Origin: Bradyrhizobium sp. B124
GTDB taxonomy: Bacteria; Pseudomonadota; Alphaproteobacteria; Rhizobiales; Xanthobacteraceae
Assembly (NCBI RefSeq): GCF_038967635.1
Contig: NZ_CP152413.1
Coordinates: 5,398,001 to 5,462,000, forward strand
Length of the DNA: 64,000 nucleotides
Direction of reading: 5' to 3'
Part shown: piece by piece, positions 11,184 to 20,267 of the stretch
How the letters are laid out: each line of letters opens with the position of its first letter
Position numbering within the stretch: position 1 is the first letter of the stretch
Made by a program: the position numbers and the translations under genes
Notes under the pieces: generated by a model
Databases searched by the model: none
What the model was told of the DNA's origin: nothing
The model's input: the letters and a program-made list of their open reading frames with translations, nothing else

Positions 11184-12467
11184 CTAGATAGCCTCGCCGC
11201 GCACCCCAACGAGACGCGCACCGTCATGGCCAGTCACGACGAGCCGCCGCACCATGCCCGGCACATCGTCATCGATCGCAACCGGCAGGAAATGCTCGGT
11301 GCGGCCCTGCCTGTCGCTCTCGATCAGCACCTCGCGCGTCGCGCCGACTTCCGCAGCCAGCCGCCGCACCAGCGCAGCCTCGCCGGCCGCGCGCAGCCGC
11401 CTGGCGCGCTCCCTGATCGCACCGCCCTCGACCTGCGGCATCCGCGCCGCCGGCGTGCCCGGACGCTTCGAATAGGGAAACACGTGCAGAAAGGTGAGAT
11501 CGCATTCCGCGACCAGATCGAGCGAGCGCGCAAACATCTCCTCAGTTTCGGTCGGGAAGCCCGCGATGATGTCGGCGCCGAGCGCGATGTCCGGCCGCAG
11601 CCGGCGCACCTGCGCGCAGAAATCGATCGCGTCCCGGCGTGAATGCCTGCGCTTCATCCGCTTCAGGATCATGTCGTCGCCGGACTGCAGCGACAGATGC
11701 AGATGCGGCATCAGCCGCGGATCGTCGGCGATGACGTCAAGCAGGTCGCGATCGGCCTCGATCGAATCGATCGATGAGATGCGCAGCCGCTTCAGCTCGG
11801 GCACATGGCGCAGGATCTGCCGGGTCAGCTGGCCGAGCTTCGGCGCGCCCGGCAGGTCGGCGCCATAGCTCGTGAGATCGACACCGGTCAGCACGATCTC
11901 GGCGTGGCCGCGCTCGACCAATGTGCGGACCTGATCGACCACCGCGCCCATCGGCACCGAGCGCGAATTGCCGCGGCCGTAGGGGATGATGCAGAAGGTG
12001 CAGCGATGATCGCAGCCGTTCTGCACCTGCACGAACACCCGCGGCAGCCCGCGCTCGAAGCCGTCGAGCAGATGCGGCGCCATCTCGGTCACCGCCATGA
12101 TGTCGGCAACCGCGACCTTCTCGCTCGCATCGATGCCAAACGGCGCATCGAAAGCCGCACGCGTCGCCTGCCAGGCGTCGCCGCGCATCTTCTCGTCATT
12201 ACCGACGACGCGATCGACCTCGGCCATCTCTGCAAACATGTCGGCTTGCGTCTGCGCCGCGCAGCCGGTGACGACGATGCGCGCCGCGGGGCGTTCGCGT
12301 TTCAACTTGCGGATCGACTGCCGGGCCTGCGCCACCGCCTCATTGGTGACGGCGCAGCTGTTGATGACGATGGTGTCGGTGAGCCCCGCCTGTTCCGCCT
12401 CGCGGCGGATCACTTCGGATTCGAAAGCGTTGAGGCGGCAGCCAAAGGTGACGACATCGACGCTCAT
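11184..12467 (-). CDS. mtaB: tRNA t6A37 methylthiotransferase MtaB
   Basis: Radical-SAM enzyme that adds a methylthio group to N6-threonylcarbamoyladenosine 37 of ANN-decoding tRNAs. The N-terminal UPF0004 domain holds cluster cysteines C10, C38 and C69. The radical-SAM motif CDHRCTFC gives C152, C156 and C159. A TRAM-like C-terminal segment (TREVLIESDRQGRTEHFLPV) follows. I chose the ATG at 12467 (MSVDVVTFGCRLN) over an earlier in-frame start at 12515 that lies within dapF. It starts 4 bp after the dapF stop, so the two are co-transcribed. 427 residues is typical. Confidence 0.95.
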   Translation of the reverse strand: MSVDVVTFGCRLNAFESEVIRREAEQAGLTDTIVINSCAVTNEAVAQARQSIRKLKRERPAARIVVTGCAAQTQADMFAEMAEVDRVVGNDEKMRGDAWQATRAAFDAPFGIDASEKVAVADIMAVTEMAPHLLDGFERGLPRVFVQVQNGCDHRCTFCIIPYGRGNSRSVPMGAVVDQVRTLVERGHAEIVLTGVDLTSYGADLPGAPKLGQLTRQILRHVPELKRLRISSIDSIEADRDLLDVIADDPRLMPHLHLSLQSGDDMILKRMKRRHSRRDAIDFCAQVRRLRPDIALGADIIAGFPTETEEMFARSLDLVAECDLTFLHVFPYSKRPGTPAARMPQVEGGAIRERARRLRAAGEAALVRRLAAEVGATREVLIESDRQGRTEHFLPVAIDDDVPGMVRRLVVTGHDGARLVGVRGEAI

Positions 12468-12471
12468 GACG

Positions 12472-13347
12472 TTAAGCGACGCTGGCGAACAGCGCCGGAT
12501 CGAAGCGGCCCTCATACTCGAAATCGGCGGTGCCGGTCATCAGCACGTGATCGTCGCGCTCGCGCCACTCGATGCCGAGCTTGCCGCCCGGCAGCGTGAT
12601 CTCGACAGTCCGGTTGGCACGCTTCAGCCGCGCCGCGGCAACCGCGGTCGCGCAGGCCGCCGAACCGCAGGCCCTGGTGAGACCGGCGCCACGCTCCCAG
12701 GTGCGGATCGTGATGTGGTCGCGATCGACGATATGGGCGAGCGTGATGTTGGCGCGCTCCGGGAAGATCGGATGGTTTTCCAGCAGCGGCCCGAAACGTT
12801 CGAGGTCGTAGGCATTGACGTCGTCGACCCAGAAGACGGCGTGCGGATTGCCCATCGAGACCACCGACGGCGAATGCAGCACCGGATTGTCGATCGGCCC
12901 GACCTGCAACTCGATGTAGCGGGTGTCGCGAAATTCCTCAGCCAGCGGAATATCCTGCCAGCCGAACTTCGGCGCGCCCATGTCGACGGTGTAGAGATCG
13001 GGCGCCGGCCCCTGCCAGCAATTGAGCAGGCCGGCGCGGGTCTGGAACGTCGCGGATGTCTGGCCGGTCTTCTCGAAGATGCGCCGCACCACGCAGCGCA
13101 TGCCGTTGCCGCAGGCCCCGGCCTCCGAGCCGTCATTGTTGTAGATCGAGATGAACGCTTCGGTGCCGTCGAGCCGCGGCGGCTGCAGCACCATCAGCTG
13201 GTCATAGGGCACGCCACCGGCCGCCGATGCCACGGCGCGCGCTTCCGCCGCCGACACCTGTGCTTTGGAATCGCGCAGGTCGACGACGACGATCTCGTTG
13301 CCGATGCCGTTCATCTTGGCGAATGCGTGATTGGCGAGCGCGCTCAT
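12472..13347 (-). CDS. dapF: Diaminopimelate epimerase
   Basis: Interconverts LL- and meso-diaminopimelate for lysine and peptidoglycan synthesis in the cytoplasm. Both catalytic cysteines are present: C79 in [16 protein letters not shown] and C227 in [11 protein letters not shown]. The substrate motif GNPHAVFWV lies between. The ATG at 13347 ([18 protein letters not shown]) is preferred over 13422. The 291-residue length is normal. mtaB follows 4 bp downstream. Confidence 0.97.
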   Translation of the reverse strand: MSALANHAFAKMNGIGNEIVVVDLRDSKAQVSAAEARAVASAAGGVPYDQLMVLQPPRLDGTEAFISIYNNDGSEAGACGNGMRCVVRRIFEKTGQTSATFQTRAGLLNCWQGPAPDLYTVDMGAPKFGWQDIPLAEEFRDTRYIELQVGPIDNPVLHSPSVVSMGNPHAVFWVDDVNAYDLERFGPLLENHPIFPERANITLAHIVDRDHITIRTWERGAGLTRACGSAACATAVAAARLKRANRTVEITLPGGKLGIEWRERDDHVLMTGTADFEYEGRFDPALFASVA

Positions 13348-13533
13348 CGATTTTCCTAAATTCTGCCCGGTTATATGGCGAGTGGTGGCTGATTGGCCAG
13401 TCAGAATGGCCCTATGACACATCTGTCATGGGACGAATGCAGAACTCGCGTGTTAGGAATATCGCACCTCAAGGACCGCGCGCGCCGGGACAGATCGAGC
13501 GGCCGTTTGAGGAAGGGGATGGAGAAATACCGA

Positions 13534-14244
13534 ATGAACCGTATCAACACGCTCCGCGCGGCCCTGCTCGCGCTGCTCCCTTTGGCCGCGATCACCCTGG
13601 CAAGCCCGGCGCCTGCCCAGTCGCCGTCAGCCTCGCCCGCTCCGGCGGCAAGCCCGAGCCCAACGCCCGCGCCTGCGCCATCGGCAACGCCGGTGCCCCC
13701 GCCAGCCGAGACCAAGTCGCCGGCCGACAGCCCGGCCGCATCGCAGACCCCGGCACCGCCGCCGGCCGCCCCGGTGCAGACCGCCGACCCGTTCGGCGAG
13801 CCGTTCACGCTGGAACCGAAGAAGGTCGTGATGCTGAAGGGCACGGCCAATTGGGATTCGGCCTTCGACGCGCTGATCGAGGCGTTCAAGCAGCTCACCG
13901 CGCTGCTCGACAAGGACGGCGTCAAGGCATCGGGCAATCCGATGATCGTCTACACCTCGACCGACGACACCGGCTTCACCTTCATCGCCGAAATCCCGGT
14001 CGACCAGGACGTCAAGAACCTCGGCAAGAACATGAGCATGGGCAATTCGCCCGACGGCAAGGCGCTGAAATTCGTCCATCGCGGGTCCTACGACAACATG
14101 GACAACACCTATGAGGCGATCACCAATCACCTCGACGACAAGAAGCTCGAAGCCAAGGACACCTTTGTCGAGGAATACATCACCGATCCGCTGAAGACCG
14201 CCGAAGACAAGCTTGTGATCAACGTCTACGTACCCCTGAAGTGA
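13534..14244 (+). CDS. Exported GyrI-like domain protein
   Basis: 236-residue protein with a signal peptide (about residues 1-25, ending PAPAQ). A long low-complexity Pro/Ala/Ser linker (to about residue 85) follows, then a GyrI-like (effector-binding, AraC_E_bind-type) domain starting near KKVVMLKGTANWDSAFDALIEAFKQL. In other proteins this fold binds small amphipathic molecules; the ligand here is unknown and an exported version is unusual but seen in Bradyrhizobium. The ATG at 13534 is chosen because GGAGAA at 13521-13526 is well spaced; an ATG at 13519 is also in frame. The stop overlaps the next gene's GTG (GTGA). Confidence 0.75.
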   Translation: MNRINTLRAALLALLPLAAITLASPAPAQSPSASPAPAASPSPTPAPAPSATPVPPPAETKSPADSPAASQTPAPPPAAPVQTADPFGEPFTLEPKKVVMLKGTANWDSAFDALIEAFKQLTALLDKDGVKASGNPMIVYTSTDDTGFTFIAEIPVDQDVKNLGKNMSMGNSPDGKALKFVHRGSYDNMDNTYEAITNHLDDKKLEAKDTFVEEYITDPLKTAEDKLVINVYVPLK

Positions 14245-14990
14245 GCCAGATGACCTATCGCCTCCCCGTCGGCCTCCCCCTGGGCCTCCCCATCGCTGCC
14301 ACCCTCATCGCGACCACGCTGCTGGCTGCGCCCGCACTCGCCGACAGCGACTTTCCGCCGGCGATCTCGGTCACCGGCGAGGCGACCGTGTCGGCGGCGC
14401 CCGACGAGGCGCAGCTCGACGCCGGCGTCACGACCGACGGCAAGACCGCACGCGAGGCCACCGACGCCAACAATACGACGATGGGCAAGGTGCTGGCCGC
14501 GCTGAAGGGCGCCGGCATCGCGGAGAAGGACTATCAGACCTCGCGGCTGTCGCTGCAGCCGCAATTCGCCAACCGTCCGCCGTCGTCGCCGAACGCCCCG
14601 CCCAGCATCGTCGGCTATCACGCGAGCAATCGCGTCACGATCAAGCTGCACGATGTGAGCAAGGTCGCTGGTGTCATCGATGTGCTGGTGGGCGCCGGTG
14701 CCAATGATATCGGCGGGCTCAATTTCTCGGTGTCGCAGGCCTCGAAGCTACTCGATGACGCCCGCGAGCGGGCGATTGCCGACGCCCGGCGCAAGGCGGA
14801 GATCTACGCCAAGGCCGCCGGCGTCACGCTCGGCGCGCCCTTGAACATCTCGGAAGTCGGCTCGGCGCCGGTGCCGATGTTCCGCGCCAAGATGGCCACG
14901 GCAGGCTTCGCCGCACCGACGCCGGTCGCGCAAGGCGAGGAAACGCTGACGGTCAATGTCAGCGTCTCCTGGGCGATCAAGGAGAAGTAG
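14241..14990 (+). CDS. SIMPL (DUF541) domain-containing exported protein
   Basis: 249-residue protein with a signal peptide (about residues 1-35, ending APALA) and a complete SIMPL/DUF541 domain. Visible blocks are ISVTGEATVSAAPDEAQLDAGV, YQTSRLSLQPQF, GYHASNRVTIKL, ARERAIADARRKAEIYAKAAGVTLG and the C-terminal VNVSVSWAI. Relatives are periplasmic or outer-membrane proteins such as BP26/Omp28, which form ring-like oligomers; function is unclear. The GTG at 14241 overlaps the previous stop; an ATG at 14250 is the alternative. The two genes are probably one operon. Confidence 0.88.
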   Translation: MSQMTYRLPVGLPLGLPIAATLIATTLLAAPALADSDFPPAISVTGEATVSAAPDEAQLDAGVTTDGKTAREATDANNTTMGKVLAALKGAGIAEKDYQTSRLSLQPQFANRPPSSPNAPPSIVGYHASNRVTIKLHDVSKVAGVIDVLVGAGANDIGGLNFSVSQASKLLDDARERAIADARRKAEIYAKAAGVTLGAPLNISEVGSAPVPMFRAKMATAGFAAPTPVAQGEETLTVNVSVSWAIKEK

Positions 14991-14995
14991 CGATT

Positions 14996-15115
14996 GTCGT
15001 CCCGGCGCAGGCCGGGACCCATAACCACCGAGTTTGGTGGTGAACGGGATCGTGGCCCCAGCGTCGCGCAACAATCAATATTTGGGTAATGGGTCCCGGC
15101 CTTCGCCGGGACGAC
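14996..15115. repeat. GTCGTCCC-family paired-hairpin repeat
   Basis: Starts GTCGTCCCGGCGCAGGCCGG and ends CCGGGACGAC, with each end self-complementary and the ends complementary to each other. It fills the gap between the convergent SIMPL and hydrolase genes and may act as a bidirectional transcription stop. Confidence 0.85.
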
Positions 15116-15134
15116 AACTCATCTCCAACACTTT

Positions 15135-16211
15135 CTAAATCTCGAACACCTGTCCCGGCTTCAACGCCACAAATTTCTCGCGCGGCACTCTCGCCGCATC
15201 GAGCGCGTCACCAAGTGCGGCCGCGGGCGCGTCGATCGCCTCGTCGGTCAATTGGAACGTGCCGTGGTGATGCGCCAGCGCCTGGGCGGCGCCGCAATCG
15301 GCCAGCGCCTTCACGGCGTCCTCGGGGTTCATGTGCTGGTCTTGCATGAACCAGCGCGGCTCATAGGCGCCGATCGGCAGGACCGCGAGCCGCAACGGGC
15401 CATGCGCCTCGGCCACGCGGCGGAAGTGCCGGCCGTCGCCATAGCCGGAATCGCAGACGATGTAGAGCTTGCCGGCCGGCGTCTCCAGCACGAAGCTCGC
15501 CCACAGCGCCTTGTTGCGGTCGAACAGGCCGCGCGCCGACCAGTGCCGCGTCGGCACCAGCGTCACGGCAAGGCCGCCGCCGAGTTCGACGCGCTGATGC
15601 CAGTCGAACGCCTCGGCCTTGATCGCGGCATCGGAGGCACGCATCGTGACGTCGTTGCCGAGCGGCGTGATCACGCGCGGCGCAAATGCCGCCGTCAGCC
15701 TCGACAGCGTCGCGACATCGAGATGATCGTAATGGCCGTGCGACACCAGCACGACGTCGATGTCAGGCAGCTTCTCGAAAGTGACACCGGGATCATTGTG
15801 TCGCTTGGGTCCCGCGAAGCTGAACGGCGAGGCGCGCATCGACCAGACCGGATCGACCAGGATGTTGAGACCCGCGGTCTGGATCAGCCAGCTGGCGTGG
15901 CCGACAAAGCAGAGCCGCACCTTGTCGCCGTCGACGCGGGCTGGCGGCGTATCGGCATAGGGGCTCGGCGCCCATTCCGGCCAGACCGCGCGCTGCCGCC
16001 TGTCCCCGAACTGCCAGCGCAGCAACTCGCCGAGCGATTTCGGCGGCGCGCCGTCCGGATCGAAGAAGTGCAGGCCGTCGAAGTGATCGGAGACGGGGCC
16101 TTCATAGGTTTTCATCAGGGACATCCAGATCGAGGGCACGCCGATCGCGGCAGCGGCTCCGGTCAAGGTTGCGAGAAGGCGGCGGCGGGTGATGGGCTCG
16201 CGGGTTCCCAA
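15135..16211 (-). CDS. MBL-fold metal-dependent hydrolase (NAPE-PLD-like)
   Basis: 358-residue metallo-beta-lactamase-fold protein. The zinc motif is SHGHYDHLD, preceded by FVGHASWLIQTAGLNILVDPVWS and followed by TLVPTRHWSARGLFDRNKALW, DSGYGDG and HHHGTFQL. This pattern is close to bacterial relatives of N-acyl-phosphatidylethanolamine phospholipase D and UlaG. The N-terminus ITRRRLLATLTGAAAAIGV looks like a twin-arginine signal, suggesting a folded, metal-loaded periplasmic enzyme. Substrate is not determined by sequence. The ATG at 16211 keeps the arginine pair at residues 9-11. Confidence 0.85.
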   Translation of the reverse strand: MGTREPITRRRLLATLTGAAAAIGVPSIWMSLMKTYEGPVSDHFDGLHFFDPDGAPPKSLGELLRWQFGDRRQRAVWPEWAPSPYADTPPARVDGDKVRLCFVGHASWLIQTAGLNILVDPVWSMRASPFSFAGPKRHNDPGVTFEKLPDIDVVLVSHGHYDHLDVATLSRLTAAFAPRVITPLGNDVTMRASDAAIKAEAFDWHQRVELGGGLAVTLVPTRHWSARGLFDRNKALWASFVLETPAGKLYIVCDSGYGDGRHFRRVAEAHGPLRLAVLPIGAYEPRWFMQDQHMNPEDAVKALADCGAAQALAHHHGTFQLTDEAIDAPAAALGDALDAARVPREKFVALKPGQVFEI

Positions 16212-16328
16212 ACAGGAGGCTGGCTCCGCTTATATGGGCGGTGACGACGAATTCGGAACCAACACGGCAAATTGACGCAATTTCAATGGTTTAGGATCTA
16301 AGCCGAGCGAATTGCGGCGAAACTTTCC

Positions 16329-16357
16329 TTGACTTTGCCGCCCCGGCAGCGTTTAAC
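16329..16357 (+). promoter_or_regulatory. Candidate housekeeping promoter for ffh-rpsP-rimM
   Basis: TTGACT (16329-16334) and TTTAAC (16352-16357) are separated by 17 bp, which fits a sigma-70-type promoter on the plus strand. It is about 300 bp upstream of ffh with a repeat in between. Matches are 5/6 and 4/6; no experimental support. Confidence 0.35.
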
Positions 16358-16516
16358 GCCGCGACTTTCTCGGAAAGATCCGTCTTTTCGACCCGCCGAC
16401 TGGTCCTTGAGGCCAGAGGCCAACGCCCGACAGCGCGATGCGCCCTCGGGCGCGAAAGTGTTTGGACCATCGTCTCGGGCACGCCGTCTTGGCACGGTGC
16501 AGAGGCAGACTATCTG

Positions 16517-16617
16517 GTCATCACCCGCGAAAGCGGGTGATCCAGTATCCCAGAGCCAGCTCGGATTGAACCGGGAGGCCGCGGCGAACTGGATACCTCG
16601 CTTTCGCGGGGCATGAC
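16517..16617. repeat. GTCATCACCCGCG-type paired-hairpin repeat
   Basis: Left end GTCATCACCCGCGAAAGCGG is self-complementary and roughly complementary to the right end CTCGCTTTCGCGGGGCATGAC. It sits between the candidate promoter and the ffh start, so it would be part of the 5' untranslated region. Confidence 0.75.
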
Positions 16618-16664
16618 GAGAAGCGAGTGAAGCGCGCTTACGGGCGCAACGAAGGACAACGGCA

Positions 16665-18212
16665 TTGTTCGACAATCTGTCGGAACGGCTTGGTGGCATT
16701 CTCGATCGTCTGACGGGGCGCGGTGCGCTGACCGAAAAGGACGTCGATGCCGCGATGCGCGAGGTGCGCCGCGCGCTGCTCGAAGCCGACGTCGCGCTCG
16801 AGGTCGTCCGCAGCTTCATCGACCGGGTCCGCGAGCAGGCGATCGGCGCCACCGTCGTCAAGTCGGTGACCCCGGGCCAGATGGTGGTGAAGATCGTCCA
16901 TGACGAGCTGGTCGCCACGCTCGGCTCCGACGGCCAGACCATCGATATCAACTCCGTGCCGCCGGTGCCGATCATGATGGTCGGCCTGCAAGGCTCCGGC
17001 AAGACCACCACCACCGCCAAGCTCGCGCGCCGCATGGTCCAGCGCGACAAGCGCAAGGTGCTGATGGCCTCGCTCGACGTCTACCGCCCGGCGGCGATGG
17101 AGCAGCTCGCGGTGCTCGGCCGCGACCTCGACATTCCGACACTGCCGATCGTCGCCGGCCAGATGCCGCCGCAGATCGCACGGCGCGCGTTAGAGGCCGG
17201 CAAGCTCGGCGGCTATGACGTCGTGCTGCTCGACACCGCCGGCCGCACCACGCTCGACGAAGACATGATGAAGGAGGCGGCCGAGATCAAAGCCGCCGCC
17301 AATCCGCATGAAGTGCTGCTGGTCGCGGACTCTCTCACCGGCCAGGACGCGGTCAACCTCGCACGCGCGTTCGACGAGCGCGTCGGCCTCACCGGCATCG
17401 TGCTGACGCGCGTCGACGGCGATGGCCGCGGCGGCGCCGCGCTGTCGATGCGCGCGGTCACCGGCAAGCCGATCAAGCTGCTCGGTACCGGTGAAAAGAC
17501 CGACGCGCTGGAAGACTTCCATCCGAACCGCATCGCCGGCCGCATCCTCGGCATGGGCGACGTCGTCTCGCTGGTCGAGAAGGCCGCGGCGAACATCGAC
17601 GCCGAGAAGGCCGCGCGCACCGCCGAGCGGATGCGCAAGGGTCAGTTCGACCTCAACGACATGCGCGAACAGCTGCAGCAGATGGCGAATATGGGCGGCA
17701 TCGGCGGCCTGATGGGCATGATGCCCGGCATCGCCAAGATGAAGAACCAGATCGCGGCGGCCGGCATCGACGACAAGATCATCAAGCGCCAGGTCGCGGT
17801 GATCGACTCGATGACGCGGCAGGAGCGCAAGAATCCGGACATCCTGAAGGCGAGCCGCAAGAAGCGCATCGCGGCAGGCGCCGGCCAGAGCGTCGAGCAG
17901 GTCAACAAGCTCTTGAAGATGCACCGGAACATGGCCGACATGATGAAGGCCATGGGAAGCGGCAAGCGCGGCCCGCTCGCTGGCATCGCGCAGGCGATGG
18001 GCTTTGGCGGCGGCATGAAACCGCCCTCGGCCGAGGAGATGAAGGCGCTCGCCGAGAAGATGCAGGGCGGCGCCGGCGGCGGTCTGCCGAGCCTGCCGAA
18101 GGATTTGCCCGTTGGCCTGCGCGGCGGCCTGCCGAATGTGCCGGGCCTGACCGGCCTTTCCGGCAAGCCGACGCTGCCGGGCCTCGGCGGCTTCCCGGGC
18201 AAGAAGAAATGA
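16665..18212 (+). CDS. ffh: Signal recognition particle protein Ffh
   Basis: SRP54 GTPase that binds signal sequences and 4.5S RNA and hands nascent membrane proteins to FtsY. The N domain is followed by the G domain, with G1 GLQGSGKTTTTAKL at about residues 107-120, LLDTAGRTTLDEDMM, and TRVDGDGRGGAALS. The Met-rich M domain (MANMGGIGGLMGMMPGIAKM, MHRNMADMMKAMGSG) follows, then a Gly/Pro/Leu-rich tail. The start is TTG at 16665, giving the conserved LFDNLSERLGGILDRL; no in-frame ATG fits. 515 residues. rpsP follows after 85 bp. Confidence 0.97.
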   Translation: MFDNLSERLGGILDRLTGRGALTEKDVDAAMREVRRALLEADVALEVVRSFIDRVREQAIGATVVKSVTPGQMVVKIVHDELVATLGSDGQTIDINSVPPVPIMMVGLQGSGKTTTTAKLARRMVQRDKRKVLMASLDVYRPAAMEQLAVLGRDLDIPTLPIVAGQMPPQIARRALEAGKLGGYDVVLLDTAGRTTLDEDMMKEAAEIKAAANPHEVLLVADSLTGQDAVNLARAFDERVGLTGIVLTRVDGDGRGGAALSMRAVTGKPIKLLGTGEKTDALEDFHPNRIAGRILGMGDVVSLVEKAAANIDAEKAARTAERMRKGQFDLNDMREQLQQMANMGGIGGLMGMMPGIAKMKNQIAAAGIDDKIIKRQVAVIDSMTRQERKNPDILKASRKKRIAAGAGQSVEQVNKLLKMHRNMADMMKAMGSGKRGPLAGIAQAMGFGGGMKPPSAEEMKALAEKMQGGAGGGLPSLPKDLPVGLRGGLPNVPGLTGLSGKPTLPGLGGFPGKKK

Positions 18213-18297
18213 GAAATTCGTCGCGACGGCTCGCATGCAGCCGGCGCGACGCGGAATGCCAATCAATCGAACACATCGACCTTTGAAGGAGAACTAA

Positions 18298-18630
18298 ATG
18301 TCCGTTGTTATCCGCCTCGCTCGCGCAGGCACCAAGAAGCGTCCGGTCTATCACGTCGTCGTCGCCGACTCGCGCTTCCCGCGCGATGGCCGCTTCATCG
18401 AGCGTCTCGGCCACTTCAATCCGCTGCTGCCGAAGGACAACGAGGCCCGCCTGAAGCTCGACATGGACAAGGTGAAGGCCTGGCTCGCCAAGGGCGCGCA
18501 GCCGTCGGATCGCGTGACCCGCTTCCTCGACGCCGCCGGCGTCGTCAAGCGCGCCGCGCGCAACAACCCGGAAAAGGCCGTGCCGCGCAAGGAGCGCAAG
18601 GCGCAGGCCGAAGCCGCCGCCAAGGCTTAG
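18298..18630 (+). CDS. rpsP: 30S ribosomal protein S16
   Basis: Small-subunit ribosomal protein that helps 30S assembly. The opening [26 protein letters not shown] is diagnostic. The ordered domain (about 85 residues) carries a Lys/Ala-rich C-terminal extension ([13 protein letters not shown]) common in alphaproteobacteria. A strong AAGGAGAA ribosome binding site at 18286-18293 sets the ATG at 18298. First gene of the conserved rpsP-rimM-trmD-rplS group, here split after rimM. Confidence 0.98.
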   Translation: MSVVIRLARAGTKKRPVYHVVVADSRFPRDGRFIERLGHFNPLLPKDNEARLKLDMDKVKAWLAKGAQPSDRVTRFLDAAGVVKRAARNNPEKAVPRKERKAQAEAAAKA

Positions 18631-18647
18631 ACTGAACGGCGACCACG

Positions 18648-19169
18648 GTGACTGCACCGGTCTGTGTCGCCCGTATCGGCGCTGCGCATGGTGTGCGCGG
18701 CGCCGTCCGGCTGTGGACCTTCACCGAAGATCCGCTGGCCGTGAAGGACTACGGCCCGCTGATGACCAAGGACGGCACCCGCCAGTTCGAGGTCACCCAT
18801 GCGCGCGAGGCCAAGGACCATCTGGTGGTGACGCTGAAGGGGGTCGCCAGCCGCGATGACGCCGAACGGCTCAATGGTCTCGAGCTCTACGTTCCGCGCG
18901 ACCGGCTGCCGGAAACCGACGACGGCGAATATTACCACACCGACCTGATCGGCCTCGCCGCGGTGACGACGACAGCGCAGCCGCTCGGCAAGGTGATCGC
19001 GATCCATAATTTCGGCGCCGGCGACATCATCGAGATCGCCCCGCCGCAGGGCGCGACGATGCTGCTCCCTTTCACCAATGCCGTGGTGCCGACAGTCGAT
19101 CTCGCTGGCGGCCGCGTCGTGATCGAGCTGCCGCAGGAAATCGACGGCGACGATCCGTCGGTAGCTTGA
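18648..19169 (+). CDS. rimM: Ribosome maturation factor RimM
   Basis: Binds S19 and assists maturation of the 30S head. The N-terminal RimM barrel ([25 protein letters not shown]) and the PRC-barrel half ([14 protein letters not shown]...[18 protein letters not shown], then [14 protein letters not shown]) are both complete at 173 residues. The start is GTG at 18648, 17 bp after rpsP, so the two are co-transcribed. A convergent LysR gene begins 15 bp beyond the stop. Confidence 0.96.
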   Translation: MTAPVCVARIGAAHGVRGAVRLWTFTEDPLAVKDYGPLMTKDGTRQFEVTHAREAKDHLVVTLKGVASRDDAERLNGLELYVPRDRLPETDDGEYYHTDLIGLAAVTTTAQPLGKVIAIHNFGAGDIIEIAPPQGATMLLPFTNAVVPTVDLAGGRVVIELPQEIDGDDPSVA

Positions 19170-19184
19170 TCAAAACATTTTCCC

Positions 19185-20096
19185 TCAGCCCGTCATCCGG
19201 CCCTGCTGCTCGAGCCAGTCGCAGAACACCGCGCTGTGCGGATCGTTGCTGCGACCTGCCGGAAAATACGCGAAGTAACTTCGCGCCGGCAGGCTAACGT
19301 TCGGAAAAGGCGTCACCAGACGCCCGACCGCGAGATCGTCCGAGATCAGCGCGGTCGGACCCATCGCAACGCCGAGGCCATCGAGCGCAGCCTGGATGGT
19401 CAGATAGAAATGATCGAAGGTCAGCGAAGCTGCCGGCTCCAGCGCGGAGTGCCCGGCCTCGGTCAGCCAGTCGCGCCAAAGCCTCGGCATCGACGTGACG
19501 TGCAGCAGCGTGTGCCTGGAGAGATTCGCAATCTCATGCAGCGGCAGTCGTTCGAGCAGCGACGGACTGCACACCGGCAATCTCCGCTCCGACACCAGGA
19601 AGCGCGACGAGAAGCCATGAAACGTATCCGGACCACCGCGGATCACGACGTCGAATGATTCCGGCAACGCGTCCACCGGATCGTTCGACGTGCTCAAGCG
19701 CACCTCGATGTCCGGATGCTCGGCGCGAAACCGGCTCATCCGCGGCAGTAGCCAGCGCAGGCTGAAGGTCGCGAGCGCATTGACCCGCAACACCGCCACC
19801 GCGGCATCGCCGCGCCGCTCGCGGTGCTGTTGCACGGCGGCCGAGATCCGGTCGAGCGCCGGAGCGAATTCCGCAAGCAGCGCCGCGCCCGCCGGCGTCA
19901 GCACCACGCGCCGCACCGATCGCCGGAACAGCGCCGGCGCGCCGAGCCATTCCTCGAGCAGCCGGATCTGCTGGCTGACGGCGCCATGGGTCACGCTGAG
20001 CTCGGCGGCGGCTTCCTTGAAGCTGCCGAGCCGCGCGGCGGCCTCGAAGGCGCGAACCGCATTGAGCGGCGGCAGGCTGCGGCGGGGGACGAACAT
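19185..20096 (-). CDS. LysR-family transcriptional regulator (GcvA-like)
   Basis: 303-residue regulator with an N-terminal winged helix (PPLNAVRAFEAAARLGSFKEAAAELSVTHGAVSQQIRLLEEWLG) and a periplasmic-binding-like effector domain. The short pattern LSVTHGAVSQQI is of the GcvA/AmpR subgroup. It is divergent from the MFS gene at 20268, the usual LysR arrangement, so control of that transporter and possibly of the dehydrogenase after it is the natural inference. The effector is unknown. It lies inside an interruption of the rimM-trmD order. Confidence 0.92.
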   Translation of the reverse strand: MFVPRRSLPPLNAVRAFEAAARLGSFKEAAAELSVTHGAVSQQIRLLEEWLGAPALFRRSVRRVVLTPAGAALLAEFAPALDRISAAVQQHRERRGDAAVAVLRVNALATFSLRWLLPRMSRFRAEHPDIEVRLSTSNDPVDALPESFDVVIRGGPDTFHGFSSRFLVSERRLPVCSPSLLERLPLHEIANLSRHTLLHVTSMPRLWRDWLTEAGHSALEPAASLTFDHFYLTIQAALDGLGVAMGPTALISDDLAVGRLVTPFPNVSLPARSYFAYFPAGRSNDPHSAVFCDWLEQQGRMTG

Positions 20097-20235
20097 GATG
20101 CCTCAATACCAGATTTTCTAACGCATGATCCGATTATTACTGATTTGTGACAGCACCGGTTCGAGCGCATATTGCGCAGCAAGCCACTTACTTATCTTCA
20201 CTTTTTGAAAGTCTCGTCCGATGCACCGTCGCCCT

Positions 20236-20245
20236 ATCTATAGAT
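20236..20245. promoter_or_regulatory. Possible operator/promoter in LysR-MFS intergenic region
   Basis: ATCTATAGAT is a perfect 10-bp palindrome in the AT-rich 170-bp gap between the divergent LysR and MFS genes, 22 bp ahead of the MFS ATG. It could be part of a -10 region or a LysR site; this is a guess from position. Confidence 0.25.
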
Positions 20246-20267
20246 TTTCTTGCTCTGGATGGCGCCG

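Larger units (their letters stand above)
16212..16664 (+). other. Intergenic region ahead of ffh
   Basis: 453 bp without a credible gene. It holds a candidate promoter (16329-16357) and one palindromic repeat (16517-16617). The stretch around 16340-16450 has no convincing coding frame. Confidence 0.6.
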
